From: Leucocoprinus leucothites
Lineage: Eukaryota > Basidiomycota > Agaricomycetes > Agaricales > Agaricaceae
DNA: 64,000 nucleotides
Direction of reading: 5' to 3'
Assembly: GCA_013368445.1 (NCBI GenBank)
Contig: JAACJO010000003.1
Span: 868,001-932,000, forward strand
Every line of letters starts with the position of its first letter. The first letter of the stretch is position 1. The position numbers and the translations under genes were made by a program. This document shows, piece by piece, positions 1 to 10,536 of this stretch. Under the pieces are notes generated by a model. That model was given only the letters and a program-made list of their open reading frames with translations, was not told the DNA's origin and did no database searches.

Positions 1-678
1 CAACAAGTACTTTGACTTCAACAGTGCTCAAGCTGTTATCAAGCCTGCCCATGCCCACCCTGGTGTTCTCCAGTGCCAGCACTGCTGGTGCTTTGGTCAC
101 TCTACTCCCACCTGCCACAACTGTGTGCTCAGGTGTTCCCAGTGTGGTGGTCCTCACCATAGTGAGAATCATTGCTCCACATTATTGTGTTGTAAGGAGA
201 GTCCAAAAGAAAACCCCCCCATCCTGCCCACACCTGCCAGGAAGCCCTGTCCCCACATCCCATGTATCAACTGCAAGGGCAACTATGCAGCTGATGATCA
301 AAAGTGCCCATTCTAGTGCCACTAGTTCAACTATAATTGGCTTAGCCATCACAAGGAGGATAATAGGAGGCCCCAGGAGTAGGTTGCATACCTGCTTCAA
401 CACATCTTCCAACTCTGTCATCTGGTTGCTAGGGCCACACATGTATGTAAGCTTACTGTTAGAGGTCTGTTAGTTGGACTATTGGTTTCATCTTTGTTAC
501 TATACTATCTCTCTTTGCCATCAAGTAATGTACTATATTTGGACAGGACTTTATCTATTCCTGCTTTTGTAGTATTTGGTTTAGGTAGCAGTACTTAGGC
601 CCTGTATTATGTTGGTAGGTGTGGACTGTGTTCAGGTACCATGTAATAAATCATTGATTTTTTTTAAATAAAAAAAAA
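1..678 (+). mobile_element. LINE-A copy, 3' end with poly(A)
   Basis: This is the 3' part of a LINE-A non-LTR element; its 5' part lies outside the window. It holds the end of ORF1, then about 350 bp of 3' UTR that ends in GTAATAAATCATTGATTT and an A tract at 666-678. The 3' UTR matches the minus-strand copy at 24357-26291 and lacks the terminal hairpin seen in other LINE-A copies, so these two form a separate subfamily. It abuts, and probably inserted into, the minus-strand element that continues from 679. Confidence 0.8.
2..316 (+). pseudogene. LINE-A ORF1 C-terminus, zinc knuckles
   Basis: This is the C-terminal end of an ORF1 (gag-like, RNA-binding) protein, open from the window edge. 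Two CCHC knuckles are visible: CQHCWCFGHSTPTC and CSQCGGPHHSENHC. A third motif, CINCKGNYAADDQKC, has Tyr where other copies have His. A TAG at 314-316 stops the frame right after KCPF, where other copies continue with a Trp/Phe-rich tail. In the family such proteins coat the element RNA; here the copy is broken and incomplete. CpGs present in younger copies are largely TpG or CpA. Confidence 0.75.
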
Positions 679-1557
679 GAAGTCCCTACCAGCATAGGTA
701 GGAAGAGTGAACTGTCTAGTCCACTCATCTTTGCAGGCCTTGACTTTGGCCTTACACAGATATCCAAGGGTGGTAGAGGGATGGGCCACCATACTCATCT
801 GGAAGGAGGGGTCAGTTGCATACATGTGAACTGACCAATGGAAAGGCCACTTCAGATGAGAGCAGACCTTATGGAATTTGATGGACTGCTTGGCATCAGC
901 ACTGAGCCACTCCATCAGATGACCACACACTACCAGGGAGTGAGCCTGGCCTGAGTGGGTAGATGGGTCCACCACTGATCCCACTGCAGTGATGTGGTTG
1001 GTAAACAAAACAATCAACTTGGCATCAGGCATACAACAAGCATGCTCAACACCCAGCCAAAGGGCAAATAGTTCCACATCCAGTGTGGTCACTTTACCTG
1101 CTGCATGGTGGAACTGCCAAAGCAGCTCATCCTGGTGCAGGATGCAGACAGCTGCAACTGCCTGGACTGTGTGATTGGTGTGCACTGATGCATTGGTAGC
1201 CACTGTCACACAGTTTGGGTTGGATCTGGCATGCTTGTATGCAGATTCAAGGACCCAGAACAGTAAGCTTACATGCATGTGTGGCCCTAGCAGCATACTG
1301 ACAGGGTTGGAAGATGCATTGAAGCAGGTATGTGACCTACTCCCAGGGACTTCTATTGTCCTCCTTGTGATGGCTAAGCTAATCATGGTTGAACCAGTGG
1401 TGCTAGAACAGGCACTTTTGATCATCAGCTGCATGGTTGCCTTTGTAGTTGATACATGAGATGTGGGGACAGGGCTCCCTGGTGGGTGTGGGCAGGATGG
1501 GGGGGTTTGCCTTTGGACTCCCCTTACAGCATGACAATGTGGAGCAATGATTCTCAC
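679..1557 (-). pseudogene. ORF1 tail fused to RNase H domain
   Basis: About 290 codons are open on the minus strand. The first third is the ORF1 knuckle region read out of its normal frame. From about 1257 downward it is an RNase H-like domain with the same layout as LINE-B RNase H: a TNAS block where LINE-B has TDAS, DVELFAL for DAELYSI, LIVLFTNH for IILITDC, then the SQ/S-H block. Both the first Asp (TNAS) and the TDC Asp (TNH) are Asn here, so the domain is probably dead. It stops in the T tract of the neighbouring element. Whether it comes from an autonomous LINE-A or a diverged LINE-B relative cannot be decided here. Confidence 0.6.
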
Positions 1558-1708
1558 TTGGCAGCAGACTCTGTTTCGAGCAATGCAGACTGATTCACCA
1601 TGTTTCTAGACTTATGTCTACCCATTTTACAGTAGATAGATGATATATAAGTGCCTCAAAGCAACAACCAACTTTCAATGGTGGTGGTAAGAGGACAAGG
1701 AAGAGATG
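679..1708 (-). mobile_element. Internally deleted LINE-A derivative with RNase H
   Basis: Read on the minus strand, the element starts at about 1708 with the LINE-A 5' motif (CATCTCTTCCTTGTCCTC then TTACCACCACCAT). It keeps an ORF1 start at about 1623 (MGRHKSRN...), then jumps after about 22 codons straight to the second ORF1 zinc knuckle at about 1561. After the ORF1 tail it jumps again at about 1263 into an RNase H domain. The middle of ORF1 and all of EN and RT are missing. It is truncated at 679 by the plus-strand LINE-A copy. This is the only copy here in which LINE-A sequence is joined to polymerase-type coding sequence. Confidence 0.7.
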
Positions 1709-2079
1709 TATACCACTTCCATTCCTAATCACTATATCCTAATCCTAATCTTCCTCTACTCCTCCCATGCCAACCATTGCTCTGTTCTGCTCTGGACTTT
1801 GCCAGTCCATCAATCCCACTGTTTGCTATGTATACCCCTTGCTACACAACCACCAACCCTTTCCTCATCTCTCTACACTGCATTTCAGCTTCCTAGTCCA
1901 CCCAGATGTCTTCCTCTGGCCCCAACTTTGACAAGCTCAATGCCACCAACTACTCTACCTGGGCAGGCAAGATGCAGGCATGGCTCCAGGCCTCTGGCCC
2001 ATGGAGACTGGTCAAGGGTGAACTCCTCAAGCCTGAGATCCCTTCCCCTACTACCTAAGCCACCTTTGACTCAAGGGAC
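1709..2079 (+). pseudogene. Old Copia 5' leader and gag start, truncated
   Basis: The sequence matches the leader and gag start of Copia-2 (13395-13750). The ATG at 1905 opens MSSSGPNFDKLNATNYSTWAG, the usual N-terminus of Copia gag. The frame meets TAA at about 2056 (CAA in Copia-2) and the copy ends at 2079, where a minus-strand Copia LTR begins. Only about 50 gag residues remain. The upstream LTR and leader were replaced by the LINE-A insertion ending at about 1708. Confidence 0.75.
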
Positions 2080-2363
2080 TGTTAGAATCCAGGCAGTGGT
2101 TGACTGATTATCAGTCCTAGCAGTTCAGGAATAGGACCAGAGTGTCTGTGGACACTGGTAAATGACTGAATTCACAATAGAAACTAGATACTCACCTGTG
2201 GACACTGGTAAATGACTGAGAGTCAACACTGTGTCCACAGGCAAGATCAACATATATCACATGACCACTAACTAATCAAGTCTGTCTATATCATCAACTC
2301 TACATCTAATCACATCATCTAAGGACTGTCTGGAGCATCTCTAACACACACCCTGATCTGACA
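2080..2363 (-). repeat. Copia-1 3' LTR
   Basis: This 284 bp LTR begins TGTTAG and ends CTGACA on the plus strand, so it reads TGTCAG...CTAACA in the element's sense. It is homologous to the 302 bp LTRs at 12878-13179 and 38335-38636 but diverged. It lies directly downstream of the Copia-1 pol end at 2384, so it is that element's 3' LTR. Two identical 22 bp motifs (2146-2167 and 2196-2217, CTGTGGACAC...AAATGACT) sit 50 bp apart inside it. It interrupts the plus-strand Copia gag fragment on its left. Confidence 0.8.
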
Positions 2364-2383
2364 AGTCCATAACAGAAAAGAAA

Positions 2384-3090
2384 TCAAGAAGATAGACCCA
2401 TCAAAGGAATAGCAAAGTCTATGGTCTGAATGGAGACAGGCTTGGTAAACACATCAGCTACCTGCTCCTTGGTGGAAACATACACAGGAGAAATAAGAGA
2501 GGATTGGACTGCATCCCTGAGCCAGTAATACCTCAAGTCCAAGTGTTTCATCCTTCCATGGTGCTCAGGATTCTTGGCCACATCAATCCCAGACTTGTTG
2601 TCAATGAAGAGAGTAGAAGCATAGGAAGGTGGATATCCAAACTCAGTCAGGATGTTCCTCATCCACATGATCTCCTTGCTAGCTTCAACAGCAGCCACAT
2701 ATTCTACCTCAGTAGAGGAGAGAGTGACAAAGGGTTGACACTTGGAACACTATCCAACTGCACCTCCACATACCAGGGTCATATATCCACCTGTGGACCT
2801 CCCAGTGTCATGGCATCCCCCATGAGATGCATCAGAGTAGGTGACAAATAATTCACTGTCATCACTGCCTCTATACACCAGCTTATAGTCCCAGGTGTCC
2901 TTGAGATAGCAAAGGAGGTGCTTGACAGCAGTCTAGTGGGTAGGGGCAGGATTGTGGTTGAAGTGACCAAGGTAGGAGACAGTAAAGGCAATGTCAGGAC
3001 AAGTCATGGTGGCCAAATACTGAAGGGAACCAACAGCAGAGAGATAGGGAACAGTCCTCATGTACTCAACCTCAGAGGGAGTAGGGACTA
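2384..3090 (-). pseudogene. Copia-1 pol C-terminus (RT end, RNase H)
   Basis: This is the C-terminal part of a Copia polyprotein on the minus strand. Visible blocks are the PDIA/YLG region after the RT, TYSDASHGG (RNase H first Asp), TGRSTGGY, STEVEYVAAVEA (RNase H Glu), and DNKSGIDVAKNPEHHGRMKHL. It ends in VYVSTKEQVADVFTKP and a stop at 2384. At least one in-frame stop and frameshifts make it non-functional. It continues on the far side of Tc1-a at 8148. The Copia-3 homologue is at 30195-30631. Confidence 0.8.
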
Positions 3091-3137
3091 TACAGTGGCT
3101 CAAAAAACTGTCCCAATGTTTTCACATTCTGGACATA

Positions 3138-6100
3138 CTGTAAGTGTCTGTATGGTGGCAACGCTTGATGGAGCGTTACACCTGTCAACTGCATTACTAT
3201 TGCAATGCAAGCTGTGTTATGCATTACATGTGGTCATATAGGCAACCATGGCAGCCAACTCAAGGGTTATAAAATGAATATCAAAATCTGTGGCTGTACT
3301 TGTAGTTCAGTATAACAGATCCTTACCATCCAAATAATGATGTTTATTCTTTGTAAATTGAGTTGTATCATTCAGACCACAGCTACAATGTCAGACCCCA
3401 GCTGTGGTATCCCACCCGAGCTTGATGCATCAATCAGACATCTCGCTAATCTTCTTCACCACCTACTGAGTTCACTTCCCCTTGTTGACACTGCCGAGAG
3501 CAGTTCCTACAACTTCCAGCTTGACAACAAAGACCTTGCAGAGGAGGGCCTTGGGTATGCCTTCAACTAGTGCATGGAGATTGCCTTCCATGCACACAAT
3601 CTTCCTTTGGGCACTGCAAGTATTGATATTAGAGAGAGGGGAGAAGGAATTAAGGGTGTGATAGTATTGCTGCACCAGTTAACAAAGAAGTTTGATGAGA
3701 ATGACCACGAGTTCTACCTGAAAAGATGCATCAACAAGTTAACCCAGGGTGCCAAGGAAGCAGGAGTGAAAATACCAAATAAGAGGCACGTTAATGGGCC
3801 TCTATCCTGCTTGTTTCTGAGTGTGCTTATCTTGCCCTTCAGATGTGCCATCAGTCCCATAGACAACCGCCCAATCCAGAAATCCACATACCCATTCAAG
3901 CAGGCTAGTCCCCAGACCAAGAGCATTACCTGGAGTGACACAATTGATCTCACTCTCAATGAGGCTTTGAAGGAACCACTAGCATCAGAAACTCTACCAA
4001 GTGGCTATCCAGTGTCTGGAGTGGTTACAGAAAAAAGTCCCTGGCACTTTCAGCTTGCCACCACTCCACAGTTTTCTGAGTCAATGCATGTGAAGAACAT
4101 ACAGGCTACTGCTGCAGGTATGAAGGTTTCAACTGTTGAAGCATATGCATAATAGCAGAGGATTAGCGTCAAGTACCGAGAGGATCAAGAGATATTGGAA
4201 CAGAGGGCCAGGAAGACTGTAGAGGCAAATGCACTGAAGAAGAAAGAGCAGAGCAAAGAACAGCAGAGAAGGTTTAGGGAAAGGAAAAAGATGGAGAGTG
4301 GTGGGAAGAAGGTTGTGTCAAAGAAGCCCAAGGCTACTATTCTTGGAACAGGTCGATAAACAATTTATGCTATTGATGATATTGTGGTGCTCTCTCATCC
4401 AAAGGGCCAGAAATGAAAGCAGGCACAGAGTGGCCAAAAGGGTGGTGTAAAGCATGGTGAACATCAATGTATCAATTGGTATCATCCATTTCTTTGGGTT
4501 CATATTAATGACATGGCACCAAGAGTTGGATGGTCACCACAGGCATTGGTCACAGCCCTTCAGCACAGCCACCCAGCTCTCTACAGTGGCCTTCATCAAG
4601 GAACAGTTTCTAAATGGCTCTTGGTAAACAATTGACACTATTGGTCTACCCAGACACTCAAGAATGTTGAGCAAAGATCAGCACTTGCAGGAACCAGGAG
4701 GGCAGGAATCTTAACTACACACCCAGAAGTCATTGAAGAGATCAAAGAGAAGCTTCAGTTATTACGTGCATCAGGTATCACAATTACAATGCTTCTAGCT
4801 TGTTCAATCATTATGGTTATCATACATTCTCATGTTCCTCATCTTCTTCAAGAATTCAAATGCTCTGAGGTAAGTCCACCAAAAACTACCAGCATGAACT
4901 TCCTATGACATGATGATCCTTCTAGTCTTACATCCATCAATTCCTCAAAAGTGTCATGAACTGGAGTCTCCATTGAGGTACCCAAGCAGCTGCCCATATA
5001 CCAGATAATGCACAAGTGGTTTGCACTCATACTTTTTTTCACATTGTTCACTTGATAAATTTCTATGACATTCCACTGGGTCTTGTCATCAATATGGACC
5101 AAACTGGAATAATTCTTCTCATGTCAAAGAATCATACATACAGTGACAAAGGCACACAACAGGTTAATATTGCAGGGATGGATGAGAAGCAGACTTATAC
5201 CTTGGCTGTGGCATCAGCTCTAGATGGCAAATTCCTCCTATTTCAGCAAGTTTGGAGTAGCAAGTCTGCAAAGTCCTTGCCATCATCAAACACTGATAGG
5301 TTGGATGATGGAATATCTCTTGGATTCAAATTTACTGTTGCTGACAGCACTAAGAAAACAAGTCACTTTAGTATGCTCAAGACAATGAAAGAGGTAAAGT
5401 ATTATTTGTAGTAACCTTCATTACTAGGTAATGGTGACTGACTGACCCTTTTATTCCTGAAACCTTTAGTACATGGTCGACATCCTCAAGCCATACATCA
5501 ATTCCTACATCCAAATACATGATCTTCCTGCTGACCAAAAAGCCATATTCTACATTGATTGTTATCCTGTCCACATCAGCATTGGGTTTCAAACCTTTGT
5601 GTTCCAGGAATTCCCAAACATATTCTTGATATTTGTTCCTGCAAATTGTAAGAATTTATTTGACTTGATTTCCTGATACTGACACTTTCCAGGTACTCCA
5701 ATCTTTCAGCCTGCAGATGTAGGAATTCAACGTGTTATCAAATAGTTTCTTTGACAGTTGGCACTTGAATTTCTTGTAGACAGCCACCAATGCCAGATTA
5801 ATAATGGTCTTATACCAGATCAGGTTAAGGTCACTACATCTCTACCTGTCCTTTGTGATGCATTGATAAAACCAATTGTCAACCTCTACCACTTCCTTTC
5901 AAGCTACAAAGGCCACAAGGTTATCCAATGTGTGCATTCTGTATCTTGAACAAGTTGAAGCAACCACTTATTAGGCTTCCTAATTCTATTTTTAAAGGCC
6001 TGGGAGAAATGCATGACAGGTGAGTGGAACCTTGGCCAGAAGTCTCTTTATAGCAGGCATGTTAAGGCTGCTCTTCAAGAGTACCTATGGACTGATATCA

Positions 6101-6594
6101 ACCTTCGCCATAAGATTGATGCCAAAATTGGCCCTATAGCACTCAACCAGGTGCTTGCTGATGGGCAAAACTCAGAACTGGATACTCAAGATGATGCAAA
6201 TGAAGAAGATGATGATGACTCTGACATCCCACTCCATGTCATTATTGAAGAGGAGTTCAACATCCAAGATATCGAAATCCCTTACAAATCAGGTCACCAT
6301 TGTGTTGGAGAGACATAGGTCAATGGAACAGGGAAACTTCTCCCTTCAGCCACTGAGGAGAATGTTTGGGCATATCGTGATGATGGACAGCTTTGGGAGC
6401 CAACTGCATTGGCTCTAGATACTTAAAACACAGTCTTGAAGGTGTTTCATGTATCTATGAGCCTGAAAAGTTGATTTTTGTTTTGTCTCTATCTTATGGC
6501 AACAACACCTGCATTATGCGTTACATGATGTCAATTAGGCAACATTGAGAGCGAGTGTTATATATTACGGTTGCCACCATACAGACAGTTACAG
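3138..6594 (+). mobile_element. Pogo-like DNA transposon inside Tc1-a terminal repeat
   Basis: This 3457 bp element has 25 bp terminal inverted repeats (left begins CTGTAAGTGTCTG, right is the inverse with one mismatch). A TA is duplicated on each side (3136-3137 and 6595-6596). The flanks rejoin to the expected Tc1 sequence GGACATATTTGC. A roughly 30 bp subterminal direct repeat (about 3215-3244 and 6513-6543, TTATGC.TTACATG... to AGGCAAC) may be a transposase binding site. A TA duplication fits the Tc1/mariner/pogo superfamily. The plus-strand transposase gene inside is degenerate. Confidence 0.85.
3337..6318 (+). pseudogene. DDE_1-type (pogo/Tc5-like) transposase, broken
   Basis: The N-terminal part (3337-4320) ends in a basic, Lys/Glu-rich stretch. 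A helix-turn-helix-like region follows near 4510-4860. The catalytic core begins at about 5016: first Asp in NMDQTG (codon 5097-5099), second in YIDCYPVH (5557-5559), third in QPADVGIQR (5716-5718). This block order fits the DDE superfamily endonuclease known from basidiomycete transposons. Introns are visible at 5394-5469 and 5648-5692; removing both restores KTMKE-YMVDIL and PANC-TPIFQP. Several stops (about 3571, 4150, 4358, 5740) break the frame, so the gene is dead. The C-terminus carries EWNLGQKSLYSRHV and an acidic tail. Confidence 0.7.
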
Positions 6595-6778
6595 TATTTG
6601 CTAATACCACAGTAGATATATGGCCTACCATCCTGAAAATATTCACACAGGTACCTTGACATATTGGGAGCATATATTCCCATGATCACATGACCTTTGT
6701 ACATCAATGAATTATTAATGAATTATCGAAGATATCTACTCATTGGGACAGTTTTTTGATCTCCTGTTATCTACCTAC

Positions 6779-7798
6779 TCAATACTTTGTATGATCTCCT
6801 CTTGCCCTGATAACTGCTTCAATCCTTCTGGGAATGCTTTCTATCAGCCTTTGGCACCTTTCTGCTGGAATATTATTCCACTCCTTCACTAGCCTCTCCC
6901 ACAATTCAAATACTCCCTTGGGTGGTCTTTCATATGCCTTCAGCTGGTCCTTTGGGTAGGTCCAGAGGTGTTCAATGGGATTTAGGTCAGGGGGCTGTGC
7001 AGGCCATGATAGAACTTGAATGTTGTTGTCCACAAACCATTGTTGTCCTAGTTTTGAGGTGTGTTTTGGGTCATTATCCTGCTGGAATATCCTCTCCTCC
7101 TCCTCCATCTCTAACTTTTCAAAGCTTTCCACCACCCCATTGTCCAAAATCTTGCAGTATTGCACTGCATCCATATTCCTTTGAACCTCTATTAGCTTTC
7201 CTACCCCATTCCACCCCATACAACCCCACACCATCATGTTGCCACCTCCTCCATGTTTAACAGTAGGGAGAGTGGTCCTATCTGACAGTGGTTCCCCCCT
7301 CTCCTTCCAGGTATACACCTTTCCATCTGACCCAATCCTGTTGATCTTTGTTTCATCTGTCCACAACACCCTCTTCCAGTCTTCCACTGTCCAATTCCTA
7401 TGTTCATGTGCAAAGTCAAGGTGTTCCTTACAATATTGCTTTTTGAGTAGAGGTTGTTTGATCTTGGTTACAGAGCAAAATCCATTGTCCTGAAGGTTAT
7501 TTGTGACAGTTTGGGGTATGACAGGGTCAGACAGAGTAGAGTTAATGAAATTTGTAGCCTGGACAGCATTATCTAGCTTTCCAGAGGTTATTTGGTGAAT
7601 TATTGCTTTTCTATCATAAGGAGAAAGCTTGGAAGGACATCCTCCCTTGTTGTTTTCCTTGTTCCCATCAACTTCTTTCTTGATCCTCCCAACAGTAGAC
7701 TTGCCTAGACCAGTTTTATGTTCAATCTGGCACAAGGAGTAGCCATCTTTGAGAAGAGAAGTGACTTGAGAGTATTGGGTAGAGGAGATAGCTTTCAT
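6779..7798 (-). CDS. Tc1 transposase (DD34E), Tc1-a
   Basis: This 339-aa transposase cuts and rejoins DNA at TA sites. The N-terminal third (MKAISSTQYSQVTSLLKDGY onward) holds two helix-turn-helix-like segments including GLGKSTVGRIKKEV. The catalytic triad is visible as WTDETKIN, FQQDNDPKHTS and LNPIEHLW, with 34 residues between the second Asp and the Glu. The frame has no stop. It differs at a few residues from the Tc1-b and Tc1-c copies (for example PAQPPDLN for PAQSPDLN). The reading frame is intact, but the element's left end is split by another transposon, so mobilising this copy is unlikely. Confidence 0.92.
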   Translation of the reverse strand: MKAISSTQYSQVTSLLKDGYSLCQIEHKTGLGKSTVGRIKKEVDGNKENNKGGCPSKLSPYDRKAIIHQITSGKLDNAVQATNFINSTLSDPVIPQTVTNNLQDNGFCSVTKIKQPLLKKQYCKEHLDFAHEHRNWTVEDWKRVLWTDETKINRIGSDGKVYTWKERGEPLSDRTTLPTVKHGGGGNMMVWGCMGWNGVGKLIEVQRNMDAVQYCKILDNGVVESFEKLEMEEEERIFQQDNDPKHTSKLGQQWFVDNNIQVLSWPAQPPDLNPIEHLWTYPKDQLKAYERPPKGVFELWERLVKEWNNIPAERCQRLIESIPRRIEAVIRARGDHTKY

Positions 7799-8147
7799 GA
7801 TGTAGTGGTAGGAAGGGAGACAGTTGTAACCATCTCAACATGTCAACCAAGGTCACATGATCTTTTTTATTACTCCCATGCCTGCCCTGATGCTCCCCTG
7901 GCATGTTGCAAGGTAGATACTAGGAGGCTGATAGGGGGTCACAAAACTGTCCCAATGAGTAGATATTTTCGATAATTCATTAATAATTCATTGATGTACA
8001 AGGTCATTTGATCATGGGAACATGTATTCCCAATATGTCAAGGTACCTGTGTGAATATTTTCAGGATGCTAGGCCATATATCTGCTGTGGTATTAGCAAA
8101 TATGTCCAAAATGCGAAAACATTGGGACAGTTTTTTGAGCCACTGTA

Positions 8148-9277
8148 CCTGAGAGATTGCTACCAGGTTCCAAAGGTGACCGGACTGGCTTAGACTCATC
8201 CATTGCAAAGTGCTTCAGGAGGTCATCAATGTAGTGAGCTTGGGAAAGGGAGATGGTACAAGCATCAAGGTCCTGCTTAACCTAGACAGAGAGAAGAAAG
8301 GTGGTGGCTCCAAGGTCACAAAGCTTAAAGTGTGTCTGGAGTTCCTTGACAGTGGCATCCATAGCAGCATCATTCTTTGAGACAAGTGTAATGTCATCAA
8401 TGAAGACTGGAACAATGATCTTAACATCACCTTTGGAATAGATGAAGATCAAATTGTCAGACTGGACATGAATGAAGCCTAAAGTCTCAAGAACACTCTG
8501 GAGTTTCTTATTCCATTGGCAAGCTGACTGCTTCAAACCATAGAGTGACTTGTGGAGATAACACACCATGTTGGAACTCCTTGATGATAGCCCTCAGATT
8601 GGTGCATGTAAATGACCTCCTCAAGATCACCATAGGTAAATGCAGAGGAGATGTCAAGGGAGCACATCTTGTAGCCTTTTCTTGCAGCTAAGGCAAAGAT
8701 GAGGTGAAGGGAGGCAGGTTGGAAGGTAGGTGCAAAGACCTCAGTATAATCATAACCAGGATGCTGAGAATATCCCTTGGCTACAAGGCAAGACCAATAG
8801 TGCTCAATAGAGCCATCTAAGTTAAGCTTCAACTTGAATACCCAACCTGAGTTAACAACCTTAGCCCCAGGAGGGAGCTCAACCAATTCCCAGGTCCCAT
8901 TGGCAATGAGAGTAGAGATCTCAGTGTTACAGGCCTCTCTCCACTTGTCAGCATCAGGGGCATTCATAGCCACCTTGTAGTTACAAGAGTCAGGTCCAGA
9001 GATACTGCCAGCAAACTGAACAAGGTCAAAGTCTGCATCAGCAGAGTTCCCATGCTCTGGATCTTCCCTGGTAAAGAGAAGAGGTTTTCCAGGTAACCAG
9101 TATGCTTTCCTAGGTGCTGGAGCTCTTGTGGAACATCTCAGAGGTCGAGAGGGCTGAGTAAGAGGTGTAGGAGCACAAACAGGTGTTGTGGGGAGAGCAG
9201 GACCAATAGGAGTGGAAAAGTGAGAGTCAGAGTCATCTGAGTCTGAGAAGGAGTCACCATCTTGAGGAAGAACACTA
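8148..9277 (-). pseudogene. Copia-1 reverse transcriptase region
   Basis: This is the Copia RT domain on the minus strand, continuing from 3090 across Tc1-a. Recognisable blocks in order are KWREACNTEISTLIANGTWE, SGWVFKLKLN, LVAKGYSQ.PGYDYTEVFAP, SLDISSAFTYGDLEE, KSLYGLKQSACQWNKKL and VFIDDITLVSKNDA, the last holding the RT catalytic Asp pair. A frameshift near 8560 splits it into two frames. It is clearly diverged from Copia-2/3 and has lost many CpGs. Upstream it is interrupted by a MITE at 9278. Confidence 0.85.
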
Positions 9278-9742
9278 CAGTAATAGACTGGCCATTTGGA
9301 TGCTGAATTTTCTGCCAACCATTTTCCAGGCTTATATTAGGCATATGAGTCCCAAATTTTCCATGGATGTTCTTTGGTATATATTATATGACTATGGAAA
9401 AACTTGCATTGAGAACTTTTGATTATGGGCTGTAGTGCAAGAATTAATCAAGCAAGTCAATTTTGGACAATTTGACTCATTTGGACACTATTACAAATTA
9501 TTTATGCTATTCCTATATTTAGTAGTCATTCTGTTACACAAATCACATTTTTTTTGATCAAAGTACAAATCTCTCCCCCATGCATGCAAAATGACTGTCC
9601 TTTTCATTAAATTATTGATAATATATTTATACACCTGTTTTTCATCTGTAGAGCAAAAAATTGTGGGATGAACGCAAAAGGCTGGCTATAAATCGCAACT
9701 GTCCAAGTGAGGGAGGGTGTCTACATGACCAGTCTATTACTG
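9278..9742. mobile_element. MITE-like non-autonomous DNA transposon
   Basis: A 465 bp AT-rich insertion starts CAGTAATAGACTGG at 9278 and ends with the inverse CCAGTCTATTACTG at 9742. A TA is duplicated on each side (9276-9277 and 9743-9744). Removing it restores the Copia pol context AACACTAGGACC found in Copia-2/3. No meaningful ORF is seen. The termini differ from Tc1 and from the pogo-like element, so the transposase that moves it is not in this window. Confidence 0.85.
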
Positions 9743-9744
9743 TA

Positions 9745-10449
9745 GGGCCAGCCTTAGGAGTCTCTGGAGCATTAGGAGGCTCAACAAATCAACTAGAAGG
9801 CAGAGAATGATTTTCTGGCTTGGGAGTGGGAGTGGGAGACTGATGGAGTAGCTCAGGTTCTGAAGGACAACTTAGAGGCTGGTCATCACCCCCTTCATCT
9901 GAGAGAGGTGGCACTCCTAGAGTACCAGATGATGATGGTGGACCAGTGAATGAGGGAATAGCATCCATTCAAGCCTTAGAAGCACCAGGGAAGTAGTGTT
10001 CATCAAAGTCAGCACATTCTGAGATGATAATCTTTCAAGTGGTGGGGTTATAGAATCACCAGCCCTTGTACCTAGGAGGATAGCTAATGAAAACACACTT
10101 CTCATAATGAGGCTGAAGGGAGTTGCACTTATTGTGTTGGATATGCACATAGGCAGTACACCCCAGACTTGAAGGTGAGATACATCAGGCTTATGTCTAT
10201 AGAAGGCCTCATAGGGAGTGGTGTTGGGAAGGGGAGAAGTTGGGAGGTGATTCCAGATGTGAACCATAGAAGATAAAGCCTCACCTCAAAATGAGGGAGG
10301 AAGGCCTGACTCAGCTAGCATAGCTATCACTTGTTCACCCATAGTCCAATTGGCACACTTAGCAAGTCCATTCTGCTGGGGCCAGTTGGTGGTAGAGTGG
10401 CAACACTCAATCCCACACTGTGTAGTGAATTGGTAGAAGGCCTTAGACA
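9745..10449 (-). pseudogene. Copia-1 integrase C-terminal region
   Basis: The minus strand carries the C-terminal half of a Copia integrase and the Pro/Ser-rich linker before RT. Blocks include MVHIWNHLPTSPLPNTTPYE, FYRHKPDVSHLQVWG and the GW-FYNP-TT region at about 10060. The frame is broken several times. A full LINE-A element interrupts it at 10450, and 101 bp more of the same gene follows at 12777-12877. Confidence 0.8.
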
Positions 10450-10536
10450 CATCCCTCCTTGACCTCTTACCACCACCATCTATTCGTTGGTGTGTTTTAA
10501 GACGTCTAGTTTACATCGTATCTCTGCCTATTCTAC

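Larger units (their letters stand above)
3093..8145 (-). mobile_element. Tc1-a, Tc1/mariner element interrupted by another transposon
   Basis: The element starts CAGTGGCTCAAAAAACTG at 3093 and ends with the inverse (TTTTTTGAGCCACTG) at 8145, flanked by TA at 3091-3092 and 8146-8147. It inserted into Copia-1 pol. The left terminal repeat was then split by a pogo-like element at 3138-6594; removing that element and its TA leaves about 1.6 kb, in line with the 1593 bp of Tc1-b and Tc1-c. The transposase reads on the minus strand (6779-7798) and is intact. Confidence 0.92.

Noticed and set aside
9300..9720. Coding remnant inside the 465 bp MITE
   Set aside because: Short frames there are AT-rich, end quickly and show no transposase motif.
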